From: Runella salmonicolor
Lineage (GTDB): Bacteria; Bacteroidota; Bacteroidia; Cytophagales; Spirosomataceae
Length of the DNA: 64,000 nt
Assembly (NCBI RefSeq): GCF_024158025.1
Contig: NZ_JAMZEL010000001.1
Span: forward strand, 62,001-126,000
Reading direction: 5' to 3'
This document shows positions 1-8,247 of this stretch, piece by piece. The translations under genes were made by a program, and so were the position numbers. Every line of letters begins with the position of its first letter. The stretch's first letter is position 1. The notes beneath the pieces were generated by a model. It did not search any database. It was not told the origin of the DNA and saw only the letters and a list, made by a program, of their open reading frames with translations.

Positions 1-296
1 CGAATGACGTGCGGCTGCGGAAACACTTTTTTTCCTTCTCGTTCGAGCGCTTCCAAGGCTTCCACGTTTACTTTTTCAATTTCAATGGTCAGCACCTCCA
101 CGTCCTGCCCAAATTGATACACTGCGTCATAGTCTTGCAACGAGCCTTCGACAAACTCGGGCGCAATAGCCGCGCAGGGCGCATCGGCGGCATCTAAAAT
201 CTTGACGTTTAAATTCCAGTCTATCGCGGCTTGCAGCAGCATCAGACCCAATTGCCCTCCACCTAAAACGCCTACTTTTTGTTTAATATCAAACAC
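1..296 (-). CDS. purK: N5-carboxyaminoimidazole ribonucleotide synthase PurK, N-terminal part (runs off the window)
   Basis: ATP-dependent carboxylation of aminoimidazole ribonucleotide in purine synthesis. The visible 98 codons begin with a nucleotide-binding fold (KVGVLGGGQLGLMLLQAA, residues about 6-23), followed by a segment ending VLTIEIEKVN, typical of the PurK pre-ATP-grasp domain. The start is taken as GTG at 296: no ATG lies between it and the in-frame stop just upstream, and GGGQLG falls at the expected distance from the N-terminus. The ATP-grasp catalytic part lies outside the window. Family call is secure; the exact start is inferred. Confidence 0.9.
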   Translation of the reverse strand, partial: MFDIKQKVGVLGGGQLGLMLLQAAIDWNLNVKILDAADAPCAAIAPEFVEGSLQDYDAVYQFGQDVEVLTIEIEKVNVEALEALEREGKKVFPQPHVI

Positions 297-469
297 GTTA
301 AGGAAATGTAAAATTTAAAATGTAGAATAAAAAATGCAAAACACCAACATAATCACCTATTAATCAAATGATTGCAATTATATTTTAGAACCAACCCATC
401 GCAACGACAATTTGAATTTCCGTTTTATGTTCAGCCTTTTACATTTATTATTTTTCGGTTCATTACAAA

Positions 470-700
470 TCAATCATCTAATTCATCTGGATCATTGACC
501 TCAAACCACTCATAAATAGCTTCCTCGGCCATTTTAAGCGCGGCATCTAGGTCTTTTACTTTTTTAGGAGATTCAAAAACGGTCCCTGTTTCATCAATAC
601 AGCGTACTGTTGCTTCGGCTCCCTCCAATTTTCCAAACTCCACTTTTCCGTACGTTTCGGCCCAACGGTAGAGGTACGGGTAGGCTTTCATTAAACTCAT
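470..700 (-). CDS. small conserved-looking acidic protein, function unknown
   Basis: A 76-residue soluble protein starting MSLMKAYPYLYRW. It has no signal peptide or membrane segment and ends in a strongly acidic tail (EVNDPDELDD). The frame is open back to 778, but a TAnnTTTG promoter element at 725-732 lies inside that extension, so the ATG at 700 is preferred; a second Met three residues later is also possible. It stands alone, downstream of nothing on its strand, and faces purK with a 173-base AT-rich gap. I do not recognise the family. Confidence 0.6.
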   Translation of the reverse strand: MSLMKAYPYLYRWAETYGKVEFGKLEGAEATVRCIDETGTVFESPKKVKDLDAALKMAEEAIYEWFEVNDPDELDD

Positions 701-724
701 TTTAGCTGATTTTTGGTTTGGGCG

Positions 725-757
725 CAAAGATAAACAGATATGAACTGAAGTGAACAA
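725..757 (-). promoter_or_regulatory. putative Bacteroidota promoter of the 76-aa gene
   Basis: On the minus strand TATCTTTG (725-732) matches the -7 consensus TAnnTTTG. A TTG lies 22 nt further upstream (755-757), slightly longer than the usual 19-20 nt spacing. Predicted 5' leader is roughly 20 nt. Confidence 0.45.
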
Positions 758-964
758 TTTTCGACAAAATCTAAACAAAGCCAGACCAATACAGACAAAC
801 TAAACCACCAGCTATCCTGCGTCTAGGGGGTATGTTTTAGCAAAATCTAGATTAGGGATTATTTCCTATAAAAGCCCAAAAACACGTTTGTATTATTTAT
901 AGCAGGGTTTCTAAATATCTTTCCGAAATACTCGTTAATCTTGCAAAAATGATTTCCTTGTATT

Positions 965-997
965 TTCATATCCTCCATAAGACCTTCAGGATATGAA
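965..997 (+). repeat. 10-bp inverted repeat upstream of the collagen-like lipoprotein gene
   Basis: Arms TTCATATCCT (965-974) and AGGATATGAA (988-997) are perfectly complementary with a 13-nt loop. It lies 47 nt before the ATG at 1045, so it would sit in the leader RNA or act as an operator. No T-run follows, so it is not an obvious terminator. Confidence 0.5.
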
Positions 998-1044
998 TCA
1001 CTCCAAAACTCGTCTCTCTGAAGGTGAGAGCGCTCTCTAACATC

Positions 1045-1605
1045 ATGAAGATTTTAAGTTATTTATCACTTGCTGCCGTGCTTTTTGTCTCGGCTTGCGC
1101 GGGGCCACAAGGTGATCCAGGGCCCGTTGGCCCCCAAGGCCCCGTCGGCCCTAAAGGCGACCCAGGAACGACAGGCGGAACGGCCTTTTATTCAACCAAT
1201 TGGGTGGCGGTTTCCAAACAATCATTCATCACCAACTACAACAAAACCGAGCGTTATTCCACCATTGGGTTGCAGGGAGGCGCTATTCAGACGTACTTGA
1301 CCCAAAAGACGATGGATGGCGGCATGGTGTTTCTTTATAACCGCACCGCTGCCAATAAAGCGTTTGTAAACGCAGTGCCGTGGGATACGTATTTCAACGA
1401 TGTCCACGTAACGTACTCCTTTGCCATGGAGCCTGGGCTCATTTCTGCTTTTATTTCTTTTTCCAAAGATGTTGATGTAAATCAATTCTTTGTCGACGAA
1501 GAGTTTCGGGCGGTTATTGTTCCGCCAGCCACGGGCGCGCGCCTAGGGCACGTCAATTGGAAAGATTATAATGAAGTGAAAAAAGTCCTTAACCTGAAGG
1601 ATTAA
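1045..1605 (+). CDS. lipoprotein with a short collagen-like Gly-X-Y region
   Basis: A 186-residue predicted lipoprotein. Residues 1-20 form a signal peptide ending in the lipobox VSAC, so the mature protein starts at Cys and is lipid-anchored. It is followed at once by about nine Gly-X-Y triplets rich in GPQ/GPV/GPK, then a roughly 140-residue globular part without recognisable domain. The ATG at 1045 is chosen over a GTG at 1024 because it gives a normal signal peptide. Gly-X-Y lipoproteins of this layout are common in Bacteroidota and usually uncharacterised; trimerisation through the collagen-like stalk is an inference. A structural role on the surface is possible but not shown. Confidence 0.75.
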   Translation: MKILSYLSLAAVLFVSACAGPQGDPGPVGPQGPVGPKGDPGTTGGTAFYSTNWVAVSKQSFITNYNKTERYSTIGLQGGAIQTYLTQKTMDGGMVFLYNRTAANKAFVNAVPWDTYFNDVHVTYSFAMEPGLISAFISFSKDVDVNQFFVDEEFRAVIVPPATGARLGHVNWKDYNEVKKVLNLKD

Positions 1606-1626
1606 TAGCCAACAAGCCAGCCCGCG

Positions 1627-2871
1627 TTAGCGACAACTAGGGCTGGCTTGTACAAAGTATTTTTTGTTGTTCAACAGCACACTCGTTCCGTTTGGGGCCG
1701 TGGCCACCGTAAACCGAGCAGTATTTCCGTTGCGGTAATTAAAAACCAAAATTACCTGATTCCCTTCCGCACCCACACGCCACGTACCCGAGCCGCCACC
1801 CTGCGTTACGGCCGAAAAGTCACCGCTGAAGCCGCCCGAACTGCTCGCCGACGTGTCTCCTCCCGAAATAAAGGTGCCGTTGGAGCACAAATCAAAGGTT
1901 TGTTTTTCGGAATAACCATTGCCCGTGTAGAGATACAATAACTGCTTACCATTGAGCCGATTGCGCCATTGCTCGGCGGCGGGAGAGGTTTGCGGTTTGC
2001 TGAAAGTCGCGCTCGCTGCCATAGACTTGAGCGTTTGCGGTAGCTCGGTTGTATGCTCTGCCCGCGGTGCAATGGTCGTGAAAGTGACCCCACCCCCGTA
2101 GGGCGACAACAAGGAGAGGATTGTCAACACAGCGGGTGTGCCTTGCATGGTTCCTTCGTAGGTTGCGAGCACTCCGTTGGAGCCATAACGCTCTTTTCGG
2201 ACCTTCAAATAGGTATTGGAAGCGGCATCATTTTGATCATAAATATCATTTAAAATGGCCTGAATCGTTGGATACGCATGAGGCGAAACCGACAAAACCG
2301 TCTGCTGCCCCGAGCGCAAGAAAGAGTAACCACCGTTTTCTTGCCCCTGCAAATTCCAGCCCGCAGGACTATTAAAACTGTATCCTGAAGCACTTGTGTA
2401 CATTTTTCCAGAAGCTCTTGCGGCCGTTGGCGTGGTAGCCTGAGGCTGAGCGGGTTGCGCCGCCGCCGTTGCAGGCTTTGTACTGGGAGCATTGGAAAAC
2501 GAAGGCGTCAACGAAGTCCGTTTCATCGGGATGGTCACTCCCTGCGTGGTGATAAAATATTCCCCCAACAACTTTCCCAACGAAAATTCAATGTCTTGTC
2601 CGTTGTCAGAATAGGTTCCAGATACCCCCGCAATTACGCGATTAGCCACACAGTTGTAGCGCTTTCCCTCGGCGGTAAACACGCCTTCATAGCGATTGTT
2701 CCGCTGTGTAATGTTGAGTAAAATATCGGCTTGTTCGGCCTTAAAAGTGCCCACATACGGGTCAGGATTTTGCGCAAAAGTCATTAATTGAATAAATCCC
2801 ACAACGATTAACGTAAGCACCCAAAAGGATACTTTGGCGGGAAAACGTTTTATGAACGCGTTTATATTCAT
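1627..2871 (-). CDS. secreted multi-domain protein, function unknown
   Basis: A 414-residue protein with an N-terminal hydrophobic segment (about residues 15-33, ending TFAQ) that looks like a cleavable signal. Three parts are visible: a beta-rich segment (about 37-120) around YVGTFKAEQADI; an Ala/Pro/Thr/Gln linker (about 125-155); a middle domain with SGYSFNSPAGW; and a C-terminal Gly/Ser-rich domain with two cysteines (DLCSNGTF and ASPSCR) that may pair. It is the last of three same-strand genes (protease, 218-aa protein, this one) separated by 13 and 37 nt, so probably one operon for exported proteins. No catalytic motif recognised. Confidence 0.6.
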   Translation of the reverse strand: MNINAFIKRFPAKVSFWVLTLIVVGFIQLMTFAQNPDPYVGTFKAEQADILLNITQRNNRYEGVFTAEGKRYNCVANRVIAGVSGTYSDNGQDIEFSLGKLLGEYFITTQGVTIPMKRTSLTPSFSNAPSTKPATAAAQPAQPQATTPTAARASGKMYTSASGYSFNSPAGWNLQGQENGGYSFLRSGQQTVLSVSPHAYPTIQAILNDIYDQNDAASNTYLKVRKERYGSNGVLATYEGTMQGTPAVLTILSLLSPYGGGVTFTTIAPRAEHTTELPQTLKSMAASATFSKPQTSPAAEQWRNRLNGKQLLYLYTGNGYSEKQTFDLCSNGTFISGGDTSASSSGGFSGDFSAVTQGGGSGTWRVGAEGNQVILVFNYRNGNTARFTVATAPNGTSVLLNNKKYFVQASPSCR

Positions 2872-2908
2872 CGGGTAAAAGTTTTGGTTCTGTTTTTAAA
2901 TATATACC

Positions 2909-3565
2909 TCATTGCACATTGATTCGAACGTGGTCAGAAGAAATTTTTTCGCCATTTCGCAGGGTCACCGTCACGCGCAAGTATTTATGGGCATTTTGGG
3001 CAATCATCTTCATTCCATTGGCTTTGAATCGAAACGAATAAGGTGGTTTGCGCTTATTATCAGGCCAATCCAGCCTACCAATCGGCTTTTCACCGGGCAG
3101 CCCTGGGCGATTTTCGACAATTTCGACGGGGATTTTGAGCATTTCCTGACGCAGTTTTTTGGTGGCCGCCAATTGCGGACGATTAAAATCAGCATCGTCC
3201 ACCAACTGCGGCTTGGCGATAGTTACCGTCGGAGAGGTATAAAGGCCCAACCACCCTAAATAAGCATCAGGAGGACAGTTGTCGGGGGTGGAAGATGCCC
3301 TCAAACAATTGGGCGACATTCGCGCCGCTTCCACATAAATATACTGGACTTGGTCCCTAAGAAAGCGAGCATCATTGCTTTTTAGGACTACTTCCACCGT
3401 CAGCGGGTCGTTTTCGCTGATGGTTTCTGCGCGGGCTCTACTCAGGCAACGGTTAGTATTATTGGTCAGGCAAATGCTTACTTTTTCAAAGGCAACATCC
3501 GATTGAGCGTTGAGGGAAGTTTGCCCAAAAGTGAGCAAAAACATCCCAAAAATGACTTTTTTCAT
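2909..3565 (-). CDS. secreted protein with cysteine pairs, function unknown
   Basis: A 218-residue protein with a clear signal peptide (MKKVIFGMFLLTFGQTSLNAQ). The mature part has four cysteines in two close pairs (CLTNNTNRC and CLRASSTPDNC), which would suit disulfides in the periplasm or outside the cell, and ends in a beta-strand-like stretch on gene-strand residues 185-218. It starts 13 nt after the end of the papain-like protease gene and is followed 37 nt later by another secreted protein gene. Its place next to a protease suggests an associated exported factor, perhaps an inhibitor or substrate, but nothing in the sequence proves this. Confidence 0.6.
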   Translation of the reverse strand: MKKVIFGMFLLTFGQTSLNAQSDVAFEKVSICLTNNTNRCLSRARAETISENDPLTVEVVLKSNDARFLRDQVQYIYVEAARMSPNCLRASSTPDNCPPDAYLGWLGLYTSPTVTIAKPQLVDDADFNRPQLAATKKLRQEMLKIPVEIVENRPGLPGEKPIGRLDWPDNKRKPPYSFRFKANGMKMIAQNAHKYLRVTVTLRNGEKISSDHVRINVQ

Positions 3566-3578
3566 TGTGGGAATTGGG

Positions 3579-4628
3579 TTAATTATTGGTCCACGTTTTT
3601 TTCCCGCTTACCCAAACAGAATTAAAGCCAATGCCGTTGTGGCGGTATTTTACCCACGCATAGCCGTCATTTCCCCAACCCGTTCCCCACGAATTACGGA
3701 CCAACCACGCCCCTTTGTTGTTGTCCCAGCCCACAATGACCACGGCATGATTTACGTCTTCGGACTTGAAATCTTGTGGGGCAATTTCGTCAAATACCTC
3801 GTCTTCGTTACCGCCATAACTACAAAATGCATCCGTTGCCACAATGCCACAGGTCACCGAGCCATGGCGAAGAATGGCCCTTTTGATGGCCGTGGCATCG
3901 TCCATGTTAAAGGGATTGGCATCCAACCACGACCACGCCAAAAGTTTGTGTTTTCGTCGCGGTACGTTGTCGCGGCAACGGTTATTATCACGAGCATCGT
4001 ATTCATAACGGGTTTCGTACAATACCCCAAACAACTGCATATAGGTCATTGCCCCTTCGGAGAAAAAACCTGAGCAACCATCAAACGCAGGCGTAGCGCA
4101 GTCAACGAGCTGTTGTTCAGCCAAATTGGTACTATAATTATATTTTTTACGAAAACTTATTTCGGCCGCTCCACAGGCTGCAAAAGCCCAACAGCTACCA
4201 CAACTTTCCTGATTTCGGATGGCCGGGAGGTTGGGCGTTCTAAACACTGGTGGCGGTGGTGCCGACGAAAAAGTGGTTACATTACCACCTTCCCCCGATT
4301 CGCCCAACGATTTATTGGCGGCCTCAATTTGCTTTTGCATTTTATCGGCCGTTAAGGTCTTGTCCACTTTGTAACCCGTAATTTTGGTCAAATCGGCCCC
4401 CAAAACAGAAGTCACTCGGGGGGTAAACGAAAACTTTTTGGACTGGGCCTGCGACTTCAACTGGCTTAGCTTGTTTTTCTGCAAAGGCGAAGCGTTTTGC
4501 GTCAGCAACTGTAGATTCACTTTTTTCACGGGAGTTTCAGGCTCTTGCTCTTCTTCCTCTTGGGCATAACCACAGAAAACGCCTCCCATACAAAGCAACA
4601 GAGCGGGCAACAAGACATTAAATTTCAT
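3579..4628 (-). CDS. secreted papain-family (C1) cysteine protease
   Basis: Predicted peptidase of the papain clan. A signal peptide (MKFNVLLPALLLCMGGVFCGYAQ) is followed by an acidic stretch and a roughly 100-residue pro-region. The mature domain shows the full catalytic set: NQESCGSCWAFAACGA with the nucleophile Cys and oxyanion Gln, VNHAVVIVGWD with the catalytic His, and VRNSWGTGWG with the Asn. Extra cysteines suit the C1 disulfides. The frame is open to 4676, but the ATG at 4628 gives the proper signal peptide. First gene of a likely three-gene exported operon. Family assignment is firm; substrate is unknown. Confidence 0.9.
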   Translation of the reverse strand: MKFNVLLPALLLCMGGVFCGYAQEEEEQEPETPVKKVNLQLLTQNASPLQKNKLSQLKSQAQSKKFSFTPRVTSVLGADLTKITGYKVDKTLTADKMQKQIEAANKSLGESGEGGNVTTFSSAPPPPVFRTPNLPAIRNQESCGSCWAFAACGAAEISFRKKYNYSTNLAEQQLVDCATPAFDGCSGFFSEGAMTYMQLFGVLYETRYEYDARDNNRCRDNVPRRKHKLLAWSWLDANPFNMDDATAIKRAILRHGSVTCGIVATDAFCSYGGNEDEVFDEIAPQDFKSEDVNHAVVIVGWDNNKGAWLVRNSWGTGWGNDGYAWVKYRHNGIGFNSVWVSGKKTWTNN

Positions 4629-4754
4629 AAGCAGCTTGGATTTAGAGTATTCATTAAACGATTTTGAATGACTCAAAAGTAGTGCTTTCCCGAAGCCCTG
4701 TAAACTACTAAATCAAGTAGGCAAAAGACGGAATTGGCGCAGACCTAAACAACA

Positions 4755-4795
4755 AAGGGCAGACGTAAGCGGTACACCGCCACGGACCTGCCCTT
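4755..4795 (-). terminator. two-tier hairpin, probable terminator of the kinase/regulator operon
   Basis: Outer arms AAGGGCAG (4755-4762) and CTGCCCTT (4788-4795) enclose inner arms GCGGT (4769-4773) and ACCGC (4776-4780). On the minus strand it lies 58 nt past the regulator stop and is followed by a T-rich stretch. Confidence 0.5.
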
Positions 4796-4852
4796 ACATT
4801 TAAATTTATTATTCTGCTGTTTTTCGGTTAAGAGATGATAGTAAGCCTACCC

Positions 4853-5515
4853 TTACAAACTGGTCAATTGCTGACGAAGAGCTTTAGAAATGGCCTCGGT
4901 GGCCGAGTTGACGTGCAGTTTACGGTAAATATTTTTGAGGTGGAAATTGACCGTAGAAATGCTTATTTTGCATTCATCCGCAATCAATTTATAGCTTAGC
5001 CCCCTCACCAAACACCCCAGCACTTTTTGTTCCGTCGGGCTGAGCTCATGGTATTCTTCCTTGGGAGAAGCGGCATTTTGCCCCTGAAACATCGTCAATA
5101 CTTTACGGGCTATCACCGGTGACATGGGCGCTCCGCCCTGCGCTACCTCAATGATAGCGTCCAAATAACGTTCGGGAGAAGCATCCTTTAAAATATATCC
5201 CGAAGCACCCGCACAAATCGCCGCAAAAATACGTGCGTTGTCCTCAAAAACGGTCTGCATTAAAATCTGAATCTCTGGAAAACTCGCCTTAATGGTACGC
5301 ACCGCCTCAATCCCGGATATACCAGGCATTTGAATATCCATCAGTACCACGTCGGGTCGGTCGCGTTTCATGACTTTCAGGGCCTCGTTTGCATTGGCAT
5401 AGGCCCCCGTCATCAACAGCCCTTCACTGTTTTCGATGGTTTCGGTTAAGAGTTCTCGAATTTCTTTTATATCCTCAAATAGTGCAACACGTATCATATT
5501 GGGTGGGTTTATCAT
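4853..5515 (-). CDS. NarL/LuxR-family response regulator
   Basis: DNA-binding response regulator of 220 residues. The receiver domain has an acidic pocket (FED, residues 13-15), the phospho-acceptor Asp60 in VVLMDIQMPG and the conserved Lys in GYILKDAS. The C-terminal domain carries the LuxR-type helix-turn-helix (LSPTEQKVLGCLVRGLSYKL, then STVNFHLKNIYRKL). Met7 (position 5497) gives the more usual N-terminus MIRVALFED and may be the true start. It follows the 7TMR-DISM kinase gene by 37 nt and is surely its partner. Targets unknown; the inverted repeat at 7359-7389 upstream of the operon is a possible site. Confidence 0.92.
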   Translation of the reverse strand: MINPPNMIRVALFEDIKEIRELLTETIENSEGLLMTGAYANANEALKVMKRDRPDVVLMDIQMPGISGIEAVRTIKASFPEIQILMQTVFEDNARIFAAICAGASGYILKDASPERYLDAIIEVAQGGAPMSPVIARKVLTMFQGQNAASPKEEYHELSPTEQKVLGCLVRGLSYKLIADECKISISTVNFHLKNIYRKLHVNSATEAISKALRQQLTSL

Positions 5516-5552
5516 CGGTAAATTTGAGAATAAAACGTATGCCTGTCAACTG

Positions 5553-7343
5553 TTAATTTAAGTAGGCCGACGCCCGAAAAGTCAATTCTATGCACGTGCC
5601 TGATTGGGGCGATGATTGGAGTGCCAAATCGGCTTTGAGCGCTTCTGCCCTTTTTTGAAAGTTTTTAAGTCCATTGCCTTCGGTAGCCTGCGCAACATTA
5701 AATCCATGTCCATTATCGCTGATTAACAATTTTAAAACCCCGTTTTTTTTCTCGAAATGCACCTTTGCGTGCGTAGCCCCTGAATGTTTGGCAATATTGT
5801 TGACCGCCTCCTTAAAAAACAAAAACAAATTGCGCCGCTGGTCGATGGGAAACTGTTCATTGCGAAGATTATCATCAATCAAAAGTTCAAATTCAATCTG
5901 TCGGGCTCCGAACGTATCCTGCGCAAACGTCACCATCCGGTCCACCCACTCTTCGGAGGTATCGTTATGGGGATTAATTTCCCAAACTGCCTCCCTGACC
6001 AAACGCATTGCTTCGCGGGAGCGCTCACTGATTCGCCCAAACATTTCTGCCAACTCGGGGTCTTGCTTTTGGGCTTTTCGCCGATTAAGTTCAGAAATCA
6101 TCGTTAAACTGCTCAACGACGCCCCCAAATCATCGTGCAGATTGATTGAAATCTCATCTCTCATCTGTTGTTGACGGAGTTTTTCAAGCTGCATCGACCG
6201 TAGCCGATACCCCAACGCCAGCGAAAACAAAACGATTTCAAACATAGACCCCGCCATAAGGTAATAATCTTGGTTGTCGGCGGAAATCCAACCCAGATTT
6301 TTCATCCCTACCACCAACACCGCCACTGAGAGCGTACCTGAAGCCAGCAAATACAATTGAGCCATTTTTGAACCCGCCCACGCCAAGCCAATAGCGCTGT
6401 AACACTGAATGCCAACCATTATGGCAGCGGCGGTAATAAAAACCACGTTGATGTACGAATTATACCAAAACAGGCAAGCCGTAAAACCCACCGCAAAGAC
6501 ATAAGCGGCGGTTTTCATGAACAGTTTTAGCCAAGGAAAGCGTTTGTACGGGTCCAAAAAAGCAAGCGAAAAGAACGTCAGAAATACGCCCGAGATACCC
6601 AAAAAAAAGATGTGGGAACGGTCATTAAACACGGAGTTGCTCCAAATATACTGATAGCCAAAACCGTACAAACAAAATTGAAACGCCCCAAAAAACAGCA
6701 CATAGAGACAATAATGGCCATAAATTGAATCGCGGGTCACGAACCATAAAAAGAAATTATACAGCGTAATGAGCAAAATAAACCCGAAATAAATCCCCCA
6801 AATAAGGTTTTTGCCCGCCAAATGCGCGTACAGTTGATGTTCTTCCCAAAACGTCAGCGGTAATTTTAAATCCTCGGTCGAAACCGCCCGTAAATACAGG
6901 GTGTAAGATTGATTAGACGCCAAAGGGAGATTGAAGATGGGACTTCGGTCGGGGATAGAATAAGCGTCAAAAGGTAATGCATCCCCTAACTTTTGGGTAT
7001 ATACCATTTTTTGGTCATGAATCACGTACAATGTCACATCGTTTAAGCGGGGGTTGTCAATTTCTAAATACCACCGATTTTCTCCCGTTTTCAGCACATT
7101 TATTTTCACCCAAACGACCGAAGTCGTATACCCACTGTTCGGGATGGTCGACATGGCTCTTTTAAAGGGTATTTTTTGAATGGTTTGAAGGGTAAAAACC
7201 CCTTCCGAGTCCTCCAAAACGCCGCACTTCAATCCTACTGAAACCGATTCTTTTGAGGAGCTTAGCTCAATACGTTCTTGAGCTAAGGTGGGTATACTAA
7301 TGAGCCAAATCAAAAAAAGTAAAGAAGCAATTCTGGTATTCAT
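5553..7343 (-). CDS. 7TMR-DISM sensor histidine kinase
   Basis: Membrane kinase of 596 residues. Order of parts: signal peptide (1-21), periplasmic DISMED2-type beta domain (about 25-165), seven membrane helices (about 180-385), then a HisKA_3 dimerisation helix with phospho-acceptor His near residue 403 in SINLHDDLGASLSSL, and an HATPase_c domain with N box (KEAVNNIAKHSG) and G boxes (DNGHGF, GNGLKNF). The HisKA_3 type matches the NarL-type regulator encoded 37 nt downstream. DISMED2 domains are thought to bind carbohydrate-like ligands. The stimulus cannot be read from the sequence. Confidence 0.93.
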   Translation of the reverse strand: MNTRIASLLFLIWLISIPTLAQERIELSSSKESVSVGLKCGVLEDSEGVFTLQTIQKIPFKRAMSTIPNSGYTTSVVWVKINVLKTGENRWYLEIDNPRLNDVTLYVIHDQKMVYTQKLGDALPFDAYSIPDRSPIFNLPLASNQSYTLYLRAVSTEDLKLPLTFWEEHQLYAHLAGKNLIWGIYFGFILLITLYNFFLWFVTRDSIYGHYCLYVLFFGAFQFCLYGFGYQYIWSNSVFNDRSHIFFLGISGVFLTFFSLAFLDPYKRFPWLKLFMKTAAYVFAVGFTACLFWYNSYINVVFITAAAIMVGIQCYSAIGLAWAGSKMAQLYLLASGTLSVAVLVVGMKNLGWISADNQDYYLMAGSMFEIVLFSLALGYRLRSMQLEKLRQQQMRDEISINLHDDLGASLSSLTMISELNRRKAQKQDPELAEMFGRISERSREAMRLVREAVWEINPHNDTSEEWVDRMVTFAQDTFGARQIEFELLIDDNLRNEQFPIDQRRNLFLFFKEAVNNIAKHSGATHAKVHFEKKNGVLKLLISDNGHGFNVAQATEGNGLKNFQKRAEALKADLALQSSPQSGTCIELTFRASAYLN

Positions 7344-7358
7344 TTGTACTAATCAAAA

Positions 7359-7389
7359 AGTAACTTTTCAATACTTTCCAAAAGTTACT
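7359..7389. promoter_or_regulatory. 10-bp inverted repeat in the kinase/hydrolase divergent region
   Basis: Arms AGTAACTTTT (7359-7368) and AAAAGTTACT (7380-7389) are perfect complements, 11 nt apart. The repeat ends on the first base of a plus-strand -7 element and lies 16 nt upstream of the kinase start, so it could serve as an operator for either gene. Confidence 0.45.
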
Positions 7390-7396
7390 AATTTTG
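7389..7396 (+). promoter_or_regulatory. putative -7 element (TAATTTTG) for the hydrolase operon
   Basis: Matches TAnnTTTG and lies 86 nt before the ATG at 7483. No clear -33 TTTG is seen at the usual spacing. Confidence 0.4.
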
Positions 7397-7482
7397 TTCA
7401 TATACCAATCAAATACGTTGGTTTTAGCCAATATCCCCTTTTACTGGGATTTAGCCATCATCACCACGATTTCACACAATCC

Positions 7483-8247
7483 ATGCAACTTTTCTTTCGT
7501 CAAGTCGGGACAGGACGTCCCATGGTTATCTTGCACGGCCTCTTCGGCTCATGCGACAACTGGCTCACCATCAGCAAAGTAATTGCCGACCAAGGCTTTT
7601 CGGTATACGCCGTCGACCAGCGCAACCACGGGCGTTCTCCACACGCCCCTACACATTCTTATCCTGAGTTGGCCGATGATTTACACGAATTTATCCAACA
7701 ACAGGGACTGGAAAAGCCCATTTTGGTCGGGCATTCGATGGGTGGCAAAACCGTTATGCAATACGCCATGCAATATCCAGAGGCATTCAGTCAACTGGTA
7801 GTTGTCGATATTGCCCCGCGTTCGTACCCAGTTCACCACGCCGAAATCATTGCGGGCTTAAAGGCCATTCCTCTGGCTTCGTTGCAAAGTCGTAACGAGG
7901 CCGATGCAATTTTGAGTCAGTACGAGTCGATTCCGTCGGTACGGCAGTTCTTGCTCAAAAATCTCTACCGTAACGACGATGGCGTTTTTGCGTGGCGACT
8001 CAACTTGCCCGTCATTGAAGCAAACATCGAAATCATCGGGCAAGACCTCATCAACCCGCGCATTGTGACCGAACCCACGCTCTTTATGCGCGGCGAAAAA
8101 TCTGGTTACGTTCGGGATAAAGACCTTCCCACCATTCAGCATCTTTTTCCTAACTCCACCGTTGACACCATCGCAGGCGCAAGCCATTGGGTGCAGGCCG
8201 AAAAGCCCGAAGCGTTTGTGCAATCGTTGGTTAACTTTTTACAATGA
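7483..8247 (+). CDS. alpha/beta hydrolase (YbfF-like esterase)
   Basis: Cytoplasmic alpha/beta-fold esterase of 254 residues. Visible signatures are the oxyanion-hole motif LHGLFGSCDNW, the nucleophile elbow GHSMGGK with catalytic Ser, and the late His in GASHWVQAEKPEAF; the length and motif spacing fit the YbfF family. The frame is open back to 7288, but the stretch before ATG 7483 reads through the promoter region and lacks homology-like features. Its stop overlaps the next ATG by four bases (ATGA), so it is co-transcribed with the RsmI-like methyltransferase gene. The true substrate is unknown. Confidence 0.85.
   Translation: MQLFFRQVGTGRPMVILHGLFGSCDNWLTISKVIADQGFSVYAVDQRNHGRSPHAPTHSYPELADDLHEFIQQQGLEKPILVGHSMGGKTVMQYAMQYPEAFSQLVVVDIAPRSYPVHHAEIIAGLKAIPLASLQSRNEADAILSQYESIPSVRQFLLKNLYRNDDGVFAWRLNLPVIEANIEIIGQDLINPRIVTEPTLFMRGEKSGYVRDKDLPTIQHLFPNSTVDTIAGASHWVQAEKPEAFVQSLVNFLQ

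Larger units (their letters stand above)
701..1044. other. 344-base divergent intergenic region
   Basis: Separates the minus-strand 76-aa gene from the plus-strand lipoprotein gene. It holds the minus-strand promoter at 725-757 and a hairpin at 965-997. A weak plus-strand -7 candidate (TAATCTTG, one mismatch) lies near 935-942. No further gene or repeat is visible. Confidence 0.5.
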
